Below, piece by piece: positions 18,158 through 27,713 of a stretch of DNA of 64,000 bases; the first letter of the stretch is position 1; each line of letters starts with the position of its first letter. The notes under the pieces were generated by a model. The model saw only the letters and a program-made list of their open reading frames with translations, ran no database searches and had not been told where the DNA came from. Origin of the DNA: Thiothrix nivea DSM 5205 (GTDB lineage Bacteria; Pseudomonadota; Gammaproteobacteria; Thiotrichales; Thiotrichaceae); the NCBI RefSeq assembly GCF_000260135.1, contig NZ_JH651384.1:1739693-1803692 (forward strand), written 5' to 3'. The translations under genes were made by a program, and so were the position numbers.

Positions 18158-18246
18158 GAACCGGAATGAGAAACCCGGCGTAGCGTGGTAGTTAATGTCG
18201 TTAATGGCCGCCTCCGCTGCCCTGTCAAAGTCTTGTGAGCAGTTGA

Positions 18247-19416
<1,170 letters not shown>

Positions 19417-19531
19417 TCACGACCACTTTGGGCAAGCCGGGTTGTGTGATAAGTTCACGTTCCGGCCAAAACAGGCGACTTTTTACCAGATTGGCCAAGG
19501 TTTAGAAAGCCATTGCCCCACTTATAGTAGA

Positions 19532-20404
19532 ATGGATGACATGTCAGCAGATACATTAAAACGGTTTATGCTCGAAAACGCCCATGTACGCGGCGAATGG
19601 TTGCACCTGAACCATACCTGGCAGGATATGCTAACCCGCGCGGACTACCCGCCCTTTGTCAGGAAGGTACTGGGTGAAGCCCTGACCGCCGCCGTCCTGC
19701 TGGCTGCCACCATCAAGCATGATGGCGCGCTGACCCTGCAAATACGCGGTGATGGCCCCATTCACCTGCTGGTCATTCAGGCAACCGCGCAGGGAACAGT
19801 GCGCGGCCTTGCCCAATGGAACCGGGAAACTGACTCGACCGCCCTGCCCGACCTGTTCGGCGAGGCCAATATGGCCATCACTCTGGAATCGCGCCACAGC
19901 AACGAGCGTTACCAAAGCCTGATCCCGTTGGAAGGCGAATCCTTAAGCCAGGCGCTGGAAAGTTATTTCGCCCGTTCCGAACAACTCCCCACCCGCCTGT
20001 GGCTGATGTCGGATGACGCCATTGCAGCGGGCATCCTGTTGCAGCGCCTGCCGCAGGAACAGGCCAGCGACGAAGACTGGGGGCGCGTTTCCATGCTGCT
20101 CGACACCCTGACCAGCGCCGAACTGACGCACCTGGCGGCGGAAGACGTGCTGTTCCGCCTGTTCCACGAAGAAAATGTGCGCCTGTTTGATGGCAAGGAA
20201 ATCCGCTTCCATTGCGGTTGCAACCGCGACAAGGTGGAAAGCATGATCCGCTCCCTCGGTCAGGCCGAAGCCGAAAACGTGCTGGAAGAGCAGGGAAAAA
20301 TCGAGATTATTTGCGAATTCTGCAACGCCAGTTATACGCTGGATGCTGTCGACATCGGGCAGTTGTTTAAGCCATCAATGCCCGGCAGCGACACCCTGCA
20401 CTGA
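19532..20404 (+). CDS. hslO: Hsp33 redox-regulated chaperone
   Basis: A 290-residue protein with the Hsp33 N-terminal domain (RADYPPFVRKVLGEALTAAVLL and LTLQIRGDGPIHLLV). It also has the C-terminal zinc redox switch HCGCNRDKV ... CEFCNASY, whose four Cys residues follow the CXC plus CXXC pattern. It is activated by oxidation, which fits an organism facing oxygen and sulfur oxidants. The start is either the ATG at 19532 or the one at 19541; neither has a strong ribosome-binding site. Confidence 0.92.
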   Translation: MDDMSADTLKRFMLENAHVRGEWLHLNHTWQDMLTRADYPPFVRKVLGEALTAAVLLAATIKHDGALTLQIRGDGPIHLLVIQATAQGTVRGLAQWNRETDSTALPDLFGEANMAITLESRHSNERYQSLIPLEGESLSQALESYFARSEQLPTRLWLMSDDAIAAGILLQRLPQEQASDEDWGRVSMLLDTLTSAELTHLAAEDVLFRLFHEENVRLFDGKEIRFHCGCNRDKVESMIRSLGQAEAENVLEEQGKIEIICEFCNASYTLDAVDIGQLFKPSMPGSDTLH

Positions 20405-20441
20405 CCATTAACCGAATAACAACTGAAAACCTGGAAACCTC

Positions 20442-21026
20442 ATGCGTGTTTTGATCGTTTACGCCCACCCCAACCCTGCCAGCTTCAACCATGCGATGCT
20501 GGAATACTGCCAGCGCGGCCTCTTGGAAGGCGGCCACGAAGTGCGGGTCAAAGACCTGTACGCTGAAGATTTCGACCCGGTATTACGGGCATCCGACCTT
20601 GCTGTCCTGCAAACCGGCGTAATTCCGGAGAAAATCCGCCGTGAGCAGGAAGACCTGCTGTGGGCCAATGGGCTGGTATTCATTTACCCGCTATGGTGGT
20701 TTGATCGCCCCGCCATCCTCAAAGGCTGGTTTGACCATGTACTGACCAATGGCACCGCGTTTGAGTATTCGCAGGAAGGTGTGAAAGGCTTGCTGCAACA
20801 CCAACGCGCGCTGGTGCTGATTACGGCGGGCGGCTCGGAAGACTTTTTCCGCAAAACCGACGCCGAACACCTGATCTACCGCCCGGTAACGGATGGCACA
20901 TTAGCTTTCTGCGGGCTTCAGGATGTGCGCCACAGCATTTACTACAATGTCCCTGCCCTGAGCGATGCGGAGCGGGCGGGCATTCTGGATAACATTGCCA
21001 GCATGGGGCGTGACTTCGCGTGCTGA
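20442..21026 (+). CDS. NAD(P)H-dependent quinone reductase, flavodoxin-like fold
   Basis: A 194-residue protein of the Flavodoxin_2 family (NQO1/KefF/MdaB type). The FMN/FAD-binding start VLIVYAHPNPASFNHA and the conserved VFIYPLWWFDRPAILKGWFD are intact. It would reduce quinones by two electrons from NAD(P)H. No linked KefC antiporter is seen, so a general quinone reductase is more likely than a KefF subunit. It overlaps the next gene by 7 bases. Confidence 0.85.
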   Translation: MRVLIVYAHPNPASFNHAMLEYCQRGLLEGGHEVRVKDLYAEDFDPVLRASDLAVLQTGVIPEKIRREQEDLLWANGLVFIYPLWWFDRPAILKGWFDHVLTNGTAFEYSQEGVKGLLQHQRALVLITAGGSEDFFRKTDAEHLIYRPVTDGTLAFCGLQDVRHSIYYNVPALSDAERAGILDNIASMGRDFAC

Positions 21027-21787
21027 ACCATCAATTCCACGGCGAAGCGGATGGCAGGCCGCCACTGGTCGTGCTGCATGGCCTGCTGGGTTCGCTGGAT
21101 AACTGGAATACCTTTGCCCGCAGCCAAACGGGCAAACGCAGCGTGTTGGCGGTAGACCTGCGCAACCATGGCGGCTCGCCGCATGTGGAAGGCATGTCCT
21201 ACCGGCAAATGGCGGATGACCTGCTGGAATTGCTGGATGCGCTAGCGATTGCGCGGTTTGACCTGATGGGGCATTCCATGGGCGGCAAGGCTGCCATGAC
21301 ACTGGCCTTGCAACAACCCGACCTGATCCAGCGCCTGCTGGTGGTGGATATTGCCCCCAAAACCTACCCGCCGCGCCATCAGGCATTGCTGCAAGCCATG
21401 CTCACCATGCCGCTGGCGGAACTCGGCAGCCGCAAACAGGCAGATGAATGGCTCGCACCAACCGTCAAACACCCGTTTGAGCGCGGTTTCCTGCTCAAGA
21501 ACCTGGGGCGCAACCGCGCTGGCCGTTTTTACTGGCAATGCAACCTGCCCGAAATCGCCCGCCATTACCTGAAAATTTCCGGCTTCCCGGCCAGTGACGT
21601 GCAATGCGCCGCGCCCGCCCTGTTCATCCACGGTGGGCAGTCGGATTATGTGGCGGAAACAGACCGGCAACTGATCCGGCAGCATTTCCCTGCTGCCGAA
21701 CTGGCCGTGATTGAGGCAGCAGGGCATCTGCCACATGTGCAGACGCCTGCTGAATTTATTACGCTAGTGGAAAGTTTTCTGGACTAG
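21020..21787 (+). CDS. Alpha/beta-fold hydrolase (YbfF-like)
   Basis: A 255-residue esterase-like protein. The oxyanion strand is VVLHGLLGSLDNW, the nucleophile elbow GHSMGGKAAM, the Asp lies in FIHGGQSDYV, and the catalytic His in EAAGHLPHVQ. The overall pattern, including AVDLRNHGGSPH, matches the YbfF/acyl-CoA esterase group. The start is a GTG overlapping the upstream reductase gene by 7 bases, so the two are likely co-translated. The substrate is not known. Confidence 0.87.
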   Translation: MLNHQFHGEADGRPPLVVLHGLLGSLDNWNTFARSQTGKRSVLAVDLRNHGGSPHVEGMSYRQMADDLLELLDALAIARFDLMGHSMGGKAAMTLALQQPDLIQRLLVVDIAPKTYPPRHQALLQAMLTMPLAELGSRKQADEWLAPTVKHPFERGFLLKNLGRNRAGRFYWQCNLPEIARHYLKISGFPASDVQCAAPALFIHGGQSDYVAETDRQLIRQHFPAAELAVIEAAGHLPHVQTPAEFITLVESFLD

Positions 21788-22755
21788 ACCAGCATGTGCC
21801 GGTAAGTATTCACCCGGCTTGACCAGCCCGCCATCCAGCGGCGCTCGTTGCGTGCAGGCGGCGAATTCCTGACCCGGCGATCCAGTACCCGTATGGCAGC
21901 GTCGGCAAATTCGTGCAACGCCTGTTGGCCAGGGCGGCTGGGGCGCATTTCTTCCAGCACCTGCAACAAGCCCCAGTTCTGGCCATTGTAGCCACCGCTG
22001 CGGTTCAAGCCTTCACCCTTGAAATTGGTGTAATCAATCAGCGCATACCAACCGCCGGGGGTATTGGCAACGGCGTTCAGGTTCCTGGCAACATGTGAGC
22101 GCAGGTGATCCGGCGTTGTCATGATCAGTTTGGGCATGGCACGGCGGGTACGGTCAACAATGAATTGCGCCTGCAACATGCGGGTCTGGTAGAGGAAATC
22201 TTTCAGTTCCTGAACCTGCGGCGTATGTTTAGCTACCATCATCTGCCCCTTGCTATGCCAAGGCGCGCCATTGCGTGGCAACCAGGCAGGAATCCGCACG
22301 CCGCGCTCCTGCATGTAGCTCAGCAATTCCGGGAAAGTACTGCCAAAACGCCCACTGCGCCCCACCGGATACCAGGTAAAATGGCCAATCCCCATGGAGG
22401 CGAAATCCTCCCCATCATTCCAATGCACCAACTTATCAATATCCCCGCCACCTTCATTTTTGAAAATCTGGTCGCCGATCACCCGTAGTTCAACCGGTGA
22501 CAGCTCCGGCATTCCACCATGGGCATAATTGCTGGGGCGGCTGACATTCTGGGAAGCATAATGGGAACCATAGGAAGCGTTCTGCGCTGCTGGGTTGTGC
22601 ATCACAAAGATGGGTTCGCTGGAATCAGAGTAACCGGTGCTATGCTGGGAAATGGAGGCTGTGCTGGCTCCCCGGACTGACTGGGTAGCAGGGCTGCACG
22701 CAGACAAGCCGACACTGGCAAAGCCCGCGAACAAAAGGGCGGCTCTTTTTTTCAT
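21784..22755 (-). CDS. Predicted lipoprotein with lysozyme-like motif, paralogue 1
   Basis: 323 residues. The signal and lipobox are MKKRAALLFAGFASVGLSAC, with lipidation expected at Cys20. The conserved region around residues 95-130 reads IFKNEGGGDIDKLVHWNDGE then FASMGIGHFTWYP, and the C-terminal half contains NTPGGWYALIDYTNFKGEGL. The Glu in NEGGG and the GxGHFTWYP loop look like the active-site arrangement of lysozyme-type muramidases, but I cannot confirm the fold. A very similar paralogue lies directly upstream. The stop overlaps the convergent hydrolase gene by 4 bases. Confidence 0.75.
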   Translation of the reverse strand: MKKRAALLFAGFASVGLSACSPATQSVRGASTASISQHSTGYSDSSEPIFVMHNPAAQNASYGSHYASQNVSRPSNYAHGGMPELSPVELRVIGDQIFKNEGGGDIDKLVHWNDGEDFASMGIGHFTWYPVGRSGRFGSTFPELLSYMQERGVRIPAWLPRNGAPWHSKGQMMVAKHTPQVQELKDFLYQTRMLQAQFIVDRTRRAMPKLIMTTPDHLRSHVARNLNAVANTPGGWYALIDYTNFKGEGLNRSGGYNGQNWGLLQVLEEMRPSRPGQQALHEFADAAIRVLDRRVRNSPPARNERRWMAGWSSRVNTYRHMLV

Positions 22756-22855
22756 TCTTGGTTGTCTCCTCGTTATTTTTATTATTTGCCTAGATTATCA
22801 AGGCAATAAGACAATTCGCTTTATTATTTTGATCAGACTATAAGTGAAATTGGCC

Positions 22856-22878
22856 CGTCGGGAAATCACGACCCGACG
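22856..22878 (-). terminator. Hairpin between the two lipoprotein paralogues
   Basis: Stem CGTCGGG / CCCGACG with a 9-base loop lies 51 bases after the stop of the upstream paralogue. On the minus strand it is followed by GGCCAATTTC, a weak T-rich tail. Confidence 0.4.
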
Positions 22879-22928
22879 AGCGCCACAAAAAAGCAAAGCA
22901 TGAAAAAAGATTCGCCATTAATAACGGA

Positions 22929-23909
22929 TCAAACGCCAGGATAGCGGTAAGTATTGACGCGGTTTGACCAGCCCGCCATCCAGCGGGCCTCGTTGCGGGC
23001 AGGAGGAGAATTACGCACCCGACGCGCCAGCACTTGGGTCGCCGCGTCAGCAAAGGCGTGCAGGGCTGGCTGTCCTGGCTGGCTAGGTTGCATTTGCTCC
23101 AACACTTGCAGCAAGCCCCAGTTCTGCCCGTTGTAACCACCGTTGACATTCAAGCCTTCGCCCTTGAAATTGACGTAATCCACCAGCGCATACCAGCCAC
23201 CGGGGGTATTGGCAATCGCGTTCAGGTTTTGCGCCACCCGTGCACGCGAATGCTGCGGGGCCGTACCCACCAGTTGCGGCATGGCCCGGCGGGCGCGTTC
23301 CACGATGTAGGCTGCCTGCAACATGCGGGTCTGGTAAAGCAAGTTTTGCAGTTCCTGCACCTGACCGCTGCGCTTGGCCTGCATCAGCTCGGCCTTGCTG
23401 CGCCAGGGAGCACCTTGGTAACGCGCCTGTTGCACCCAGCCCGGCAGTTGCACGCCATTGGTTTGCAAGTACCCCAGCATATCGGGGAAGGTATTGCCAA
23501 AACGCTGCGCCCTGCCAGCTGGATACCAAGTGAAATGCCCCAAGCCCATGGAAGCAAAGTTCTCCCCATCATTCCAGTGCACCAACTTGCCAGGGTCGCC
23601 ACCACTTTCATTGCGGAAAATCCAGTCAGCGATCAGATGCAACTCGGCGTTGGATAATTGCGGCATTTGCCCGCGGGCAGACACTTGTGGGGAAACAGCA
23701 TAACTTGCCGTATTGACACCATTACGCCCACCACTGGATTGCGCAACACGGGAAGATTTGGGCTTGCTCTTGGTAGCAACAGTTGTTTTTTTGCCAAACA
23801 ACAGCTCCTCAGTCTCATCTTCCCTGACGGAATGGGTAGTCTGGCTACACCCAGACATCCCCATGAAAAAACTTACTGCACACAATGTTGCCCACGCTTG
23901 CTTGCGCAT
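22929..23909 (-). CDS. Predicted lipoprotein with lysozyme-like motif, paralogue 2
   Basis: 326 residues with a lipobox in CAVSFFMGMSGC. It is about 50-60 percent identical by eye to the downstream paralogue over the C-terminal 240 residues: IFRNESGGDPGKLVHWNDGE, MGLGHFTWYPAGR, NTPGGWYALVDYVNFKGEGL and NGQNWGLLQVLEQM. The N-terminal linkers (about 25-85) are unrelated and low-complexity. Same orientation and 173 bases apart, consistent with a tandem duplication. Both keep the Glu and the GHFTWYP motif, which supports an enzymatic role on cell-wall glycans, as inference. Confidence 0.75.
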   Translation of the reverse strand: MRKQAWATLCAVSFFMGMSGCSQTTHSVREDETEELLFGKKTTVATKSKPKSSRVAQSSGGRNGVNTASYAVSPQVSARGQMPQLSNAELHLIADWIFRNESGGDPGKLVHWNDGENFASMGLGHFTWYPAGRAQRFGNTFPDMLGYLQTNGVQLPGWVQQARYQGAPWRSKAELMQAKRSGQVQELQNLLYQTRMLQAAYIVERARRAMPQLVGTAPQHSRARVAQNLNAIANTPGGWYALVDYVNFKGEGLNVNGGYNGQNWGLLQVLEQMQPSQPGQPALHAFADAATQVLARRVRNSPPARNEARWMAGWSNRVNTYRYPGV

Positions 23910-24036
23910 GTTGTTCGCCCCCGTATTGCCAGCCTTGAAATATTGATTTATTGGTGGCTAACAAAATAAGGTCGCGCAACTTTACCTATCCTTAATAAAT
24001 AAATTTAATCAAAAAGAATGGGGAATAAAATATCTG

Positions 24037-24819
24037 TTACTGTATAAAAATTTGCCGGTAAGACACATAGGCACTGGCAAACAGCCAAGGCACTACCACC
24101 AGCAAACCCAACAACAGGGAAATGGCTCCAGCAATCACCAGCAACAAGGCCAGCAGCAGATAGAATATCAACGGCAAGGGATTACGCAGGCAACCTTTGA
24201 AACTCATGGTTAACGCCTGAAAAACAGGCACATTATTGAGCGCCACCAACTGGGTCGCAAACCAGAACAACATCATGATAAAAATCAACAAAATAACGCC
24301 AATGGCAATCAGGCCAGTATTCATTCCGTTTAACAAATCTTCGGGCTTCAGGGTTTCGCCATGCAGGGTATCCATGTTCATACCCACGAACGCCCCGCCA
24401 ATAATAATGCCGAACAGGAACATGATGCCCAGCGTCAGCGCCCCTAGCCCCAACAAAGGCGCAACTTTTTCCTTGAACCCGGCGAACAGATGGTCAAAGC
24501 GCAAAGCTTCGCCCCCTGCAACCGCCCGCGCGCCCATCAGGATCCCCCCCGTAAACACCGGCCCCAATAAGGTTGAAGCAACATCACCCAGACCGGGGAC
24601 AAGCCCCAAAACGAACTGGATGCCAAACAAACCGATGGTGATCAATATCCATACACCCAGGTTATTTTTCACCATTGGCCAGCTGTCGGATAACCAGGAC
24701 AAAGCAGAACCAGCAGCCACCGAACGCGGCTCAGGCAACAAGATCATGCTGCTGGCAGGCACGGGCGGCGGGGTAACATCGGCCTTGGGCGGTTGGTAAG
24801 GATTATTATTGTCACTCAT
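24037..24819 (-). CDS. BPSS1780-type multi-pass membrane protein
   Basis: 260 residues. It begins with the NPYQPPKADV motif common to this family of unknown function, followed by a proline-rich stretch and then five or six hydrophobic helices. One of these, TLLGPVFTGGILMGARAVAG, is the best conserved. Inner membrane. Isolated, with divergent spacing to the SET-domain gene of about 285 bases containing only a short CCGTCT/AGACGG hairpin. Confidence 0.75.
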   Translation of the reverse strand: MSDNNNPYQPPKADVTPPPVPASSMILLPEPRSVAAGSALSWLSDSWPMVKNNLGVWILITIGLFGIQFVLGLVPGLGDVASTLLGPVFTGGILMGARAVAGGEALRFDHLFAGFKEKVAPLLGLGALTLGIMFLFGIIIGGAFVGMNMDTLHGETLKPEDLLNGMNTGLIAIGVILLIFIMMLFWFATQLVALNNVPVFQALTMSFKGCLRNPLPLIFYLLLALLLVIAGAISLLLGLLVVVPWLFASAYVSYRQIFIQ

Positions 24820-25104
24820 GGGGCTTCACTCCTGATCTATTATTTGCCTAATTGCCCCGATTATAGCCCCTTTCGGAGAAATTCCTGCAATAACCCCCGC
24901 CATTCCGTCTTAAAAACAGACGGGCGGAAGGCTACTGCACCCCAAAACCCAAGCTTTACTGAAACTCCTGACCATGAGACGAAAACTTCTACATAGCTTC
25001 TTAGCTGATAAAACTGACCGCTTATCAAAATCACCCCATAATGCCTTGGATCAAGACATATAATGGATGCATTCTCATCCATAGTTTTTATGTCGGAAAA
25101 TATT

Positions 25105-26907
25105 ATGAATACTATAGAAGAAATTGCGAAAAAAACTGCTTGGGAAAAGATGAATCCCGGCTTATCAATCACCGAAACACCGTTCTTGAACCAACCGAAT
25201 GACTTTGAGGTCAGTGATGATGATGCAATTTCTTATCTAAATTCCATTATAGAAGAAGGGTATCTCAGAGCTGACTCATTAATACCAGAAATCGAAGCAA
25301 AGCTGATTGCAGAAGCAATCGAAAAAATAGTTAAGTCAGGCTTACCGCCGATATTTATCTATGTCTACGACGAGGTTTGGCAAATTTTTAAAAGATTATC
25401 ACAGTTGGTCACGCCTATTCTGGATGAAAACTATAAGATTACTATCGCAGGCATGTGGGCATGGCGGATTGATAAGAAGGGGGAGGGCTTTTCAATACAT
25501 CGGGATAACTATGCCAAAGATACCCGCGATGATGGACGCCCGGCGCATTTGACCATTTGGATCCCGTTTACTGATGCCACGCCCCACAATAGCTGCATGT
25601 ATATGCTACCGATTCATTTGGATCCCAATTATCCTGACAATTTAACCAGGAAAGTCATCACGGATTATAGCGATATACGTGCTTTGCCTGCCAAGGCAGG
25701 TTCGGTACTGGCTTGGAACGCTAATATTATTCATTGGGGTTCCAAAAGCAGTAAACTCGCTGAACATCCGCGAATTTCGATAGCGATGGATTTTGCACGG
25801 GCTGATGCAGACATGTCTGCCGAGAATTTGGCTTATTTTGCGAGTGGGCCAGACTTAAACACGGATAAATCCGCACCTTTAACATTTGAGCAACGTCTTA
25901 ATGCCATTGGTGAATCTATTTGGTTTTATAAGAATAGGGTTCGGCAGTACCATGCTGACAAAGCAGATTTATTATTTCGGTTCTGCCAAGACTATTCGAT
26001 TACCCGGCCAGTCATCAATTTACCAGGAAACGATACTGCATCAATACACAACGACGTAAAACAGGAAATGAAGCCTGCAAACATATCAGCGTCTACTGAG
26101 CCAAGCGATAAAAATAAAATTGCACACTCGAATAAGGAGTCTTTTAGTTTGAAGCCAGCAAGAAAATGCATCATCAAGGATTGTGATGGGCAAGGTTTTG
26201 GGGTTTACGCAACAGCCAAAATTTCTGCTAAAGAGTTGATTGAAGAGTGCCATTTAATGCCCCCCATTACACAAGATGATTTCAATAATTGCTCAACTGC
26301 ATTCCCTATCGATAGTTTTATTTATCGACTGGAAAATGGCGAAAAGGAACGGGTGGTCGCATTAGGTTTTGCCAACATTTACCGGCACAGCAGCCATCAA
26401 TACAATGCCGCCTGGATACAGCATGATACGGCTAGAGCCTTTCAGTTTTACGCTTTGCGCGACATCGAGCCAGGCGAGGAAATTAGAATTAACTACGCAA
26501 TGGGAAAAACGGGTCTGAAAGAGCTGATTCCACCGCGCAAAGTCGAAGTCAGAGAAAGCCCGAACAAAGGTTTTGGTGTATTTGCCATTGAAGATATTCA
26601 TGAGGGCGAGGTAATTGAGGATTGTGCAGTTAAGCATTTAGGTGAAGAGTTATCAGCTGGCAATGCTTTTGCAGATTATCGTTTTAACTACCCGAAAGGA
26701 GTAGGCTCCAAAAAACGGGTACTGACGATGGGTTTGGGGGGGGTATTTAATCACGCTGATGATAATAATGCTTATTGGATCAATCACCCGCATCTGGAAA
26801 ACGTTTTTCGTTTTGTGGCTAAACGCCATATTACTGCTGGTGAAGAGGTGTGTACTTCCTATGGCGGTAATAGTTACTGGGAAGGGCAAAATATAAAACC
26901 CGTTTGA
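25105..26907 (+). CDS. PhyH-like Fe(II)/2-oxoglutarate dioxygenase fused to two SET domains
   Basis: About 600 residues. The N-terminal part (to about 290) resembles phytanoyl-CoA dioxygenase: the iron ligands H-x-D are in FSIHRDNY, the distal His is in NANIIHWGSKSS, and the 2-oxoglutarate-binding Arg is in EHPRISIAM. Two SET domains follow. The first has GQGFGVYATAKISAKELIEE, GFANIYRHSS and GEEIRINYAMG; the second has NKGFGVFAIEDIHEGEVIED, GGVFNHADDNNAYW and GEEVCTSYGG. Asn and Tyr positions expected for lysine methyltransfer are present in both. The start is uncertain: ATG at 25105 has an upstream CGGA, and in-frame ATGs at 25063 and 25090 are possible. The DNA is A/T-rich compared with flanking genes. 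The GT32 gene follows immediately. The fusion suggests an enzyme that hydroxylates and methylates protein side chains or small molecules. Confidence 0.8.
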   Translation: MNTIEEIAKKTAWEKMNPGLSITETPFLNQPNDFEVSDDDAISYLNSIIEEGYLRADSLIPEIEAKLIAEAIEKIVKSGLPPIFIYVYDEVWQIFKRLSQLVTPILDENYKITIAGMWAWRIDKKGEGFSIHRDNYAKDTRDDGRPAHLTIWIPFTDATPHNSCMYMLPIHLDPNYPDNLTRKVITDYSDIRALPAKAGSVLAWNANIIHWGSKSSKLAEHPRISIAMDFARADADMSAENLAYFASGPDLNTDKSAPLTFEQRLNAIGESIWFYKNRVRQYHADKADLLFRFCQDYSITRPVINLPGNDTASIHNDVKQEMKPANISASTEPSDKNKIAHSNKESFSLKPARKCIIKDCDGQGFGVYATAKISAKELIEECHLMPPITQDDFNNCSTAFPIDSFIYRLENGEKERVVALGFANIYRHSSHQYNAAWIQHDTARAFQFYALRDIEPGEEIRINYAMGKTGLKELIPPRKVEVRESPNKGFGVFAIEDIHEGEVIEDCAVKHLGEELSAGNAFADYRFNYPKGVGSKKRVLTMGLGGVFNHADDNNAYWINHPHLENVFRFVAKRHITAGEEVCTSYGGNSYWEGQNIKPV

Positions 26908-26922
26908 TTGGTAGACGTAGAT

Positions 26923-27702
26923 ATGCCGAATATAACCACTATCGCCATGGGCGAACGCATTCCCAAAGTCATACACCAAACGTATTACACCAAAACTAAC
27001 CTGCCGGTTCCCTTGCAAGAGAATATCAACAGGATCAGGTTACTCAACCCCGGCTGGGAACACCGGCTCTACGATGATGCGGATATTGAGGGCATCATCC
27101 TGCAACACTATGGGCAGGATATGCTGGATATCTATCACCTGATAGACCCCGCCTACGGAGCCGCCCGAGCTGACCTGTTCAGATACCTGCTGATCTACGC
27201 GCAAGGCGGCGTTTACCTTGACATGAAAAGCACCACCACCCGCCCGCTGGATGAAGTGTTGTGGCCGGATGACCACTATATCCTCTCCAAATGGGATGGC
27301 AACAAATATTACGGCTGGGGGCTACACCCGGAACTGGCCGGGATTGAACGCGGAGAATTCCAGCAATGGCATGTCATAGCGGCAGCTGGCCACCCCTTCC
27401 TGCATGCAGTTCTTGAACAGGTCGTCCGCAATATTTTGCACTACAAAGCAGCCACTATCGGCGTCGGGTTCAAAGGGGTCATCCGCACAACCGGCCCGCT
27501 TGCCTACACTTTCGCAATTGAAGCCATCCGCCCCCTCCACCCTTATCGTCAGGTCGAAATTGAGCATGACTTGGGCGTTATCTACAGCATTTACGATTCC
27601 AGCAGCGCAGACCGCAACAAAAACCACCGCCAGATTTCCAAAAAACACTACACCGAACTGGACATCCCGCTAATCAAATACAATCCGCAACAAGCAGCCT
27701 GA
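26923..27702 (+). CDS. GT32-family glycosyltransferase
   Basis: About 260 residues. The start motif IPKVIHQTYYTK, the R-x-D-LFRYLLIYAQGGVYLDMK region with the sugar-nucleotide-binding acidic site, and TTGPLAYT match the Gly_transf_sug (GT32/OCH1-like) family. These enzymes transfer hexoses from nucleotide sugars. The frame opens at a TTG directly after the SET gene, but the ATG at 26923 or 26947 is more likely. Its position directly behind the PhyH-SET gene suggests co-transcription. Convergent with ampG. Confidence 0.82.
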   Translation: MPNITTIAMGERIPKVIHQTYYTKTNLPVPLQENINRIRLLNPGWEHRLYDDADIEGIILQHYGQDMLDIYHLIDPAYGAARADLFRYLLIYAQGGVYLDMKSTTTRPLDEVLWPDDHYILSKWDGNKYYGWGLHPELAGIERGEFQQWHVIAAAGHPFLHAVLEQVVRNILHYKAATIGVGFKGVIRTTGPLAYTFAIEAIRPLHPYRQVEIEHDLGVIYSIYDSSSADRNKNHRQISKKHYTELDIPLIKYNPQQAA

Positions 27703-27713
27703 CCAACTTGGTT

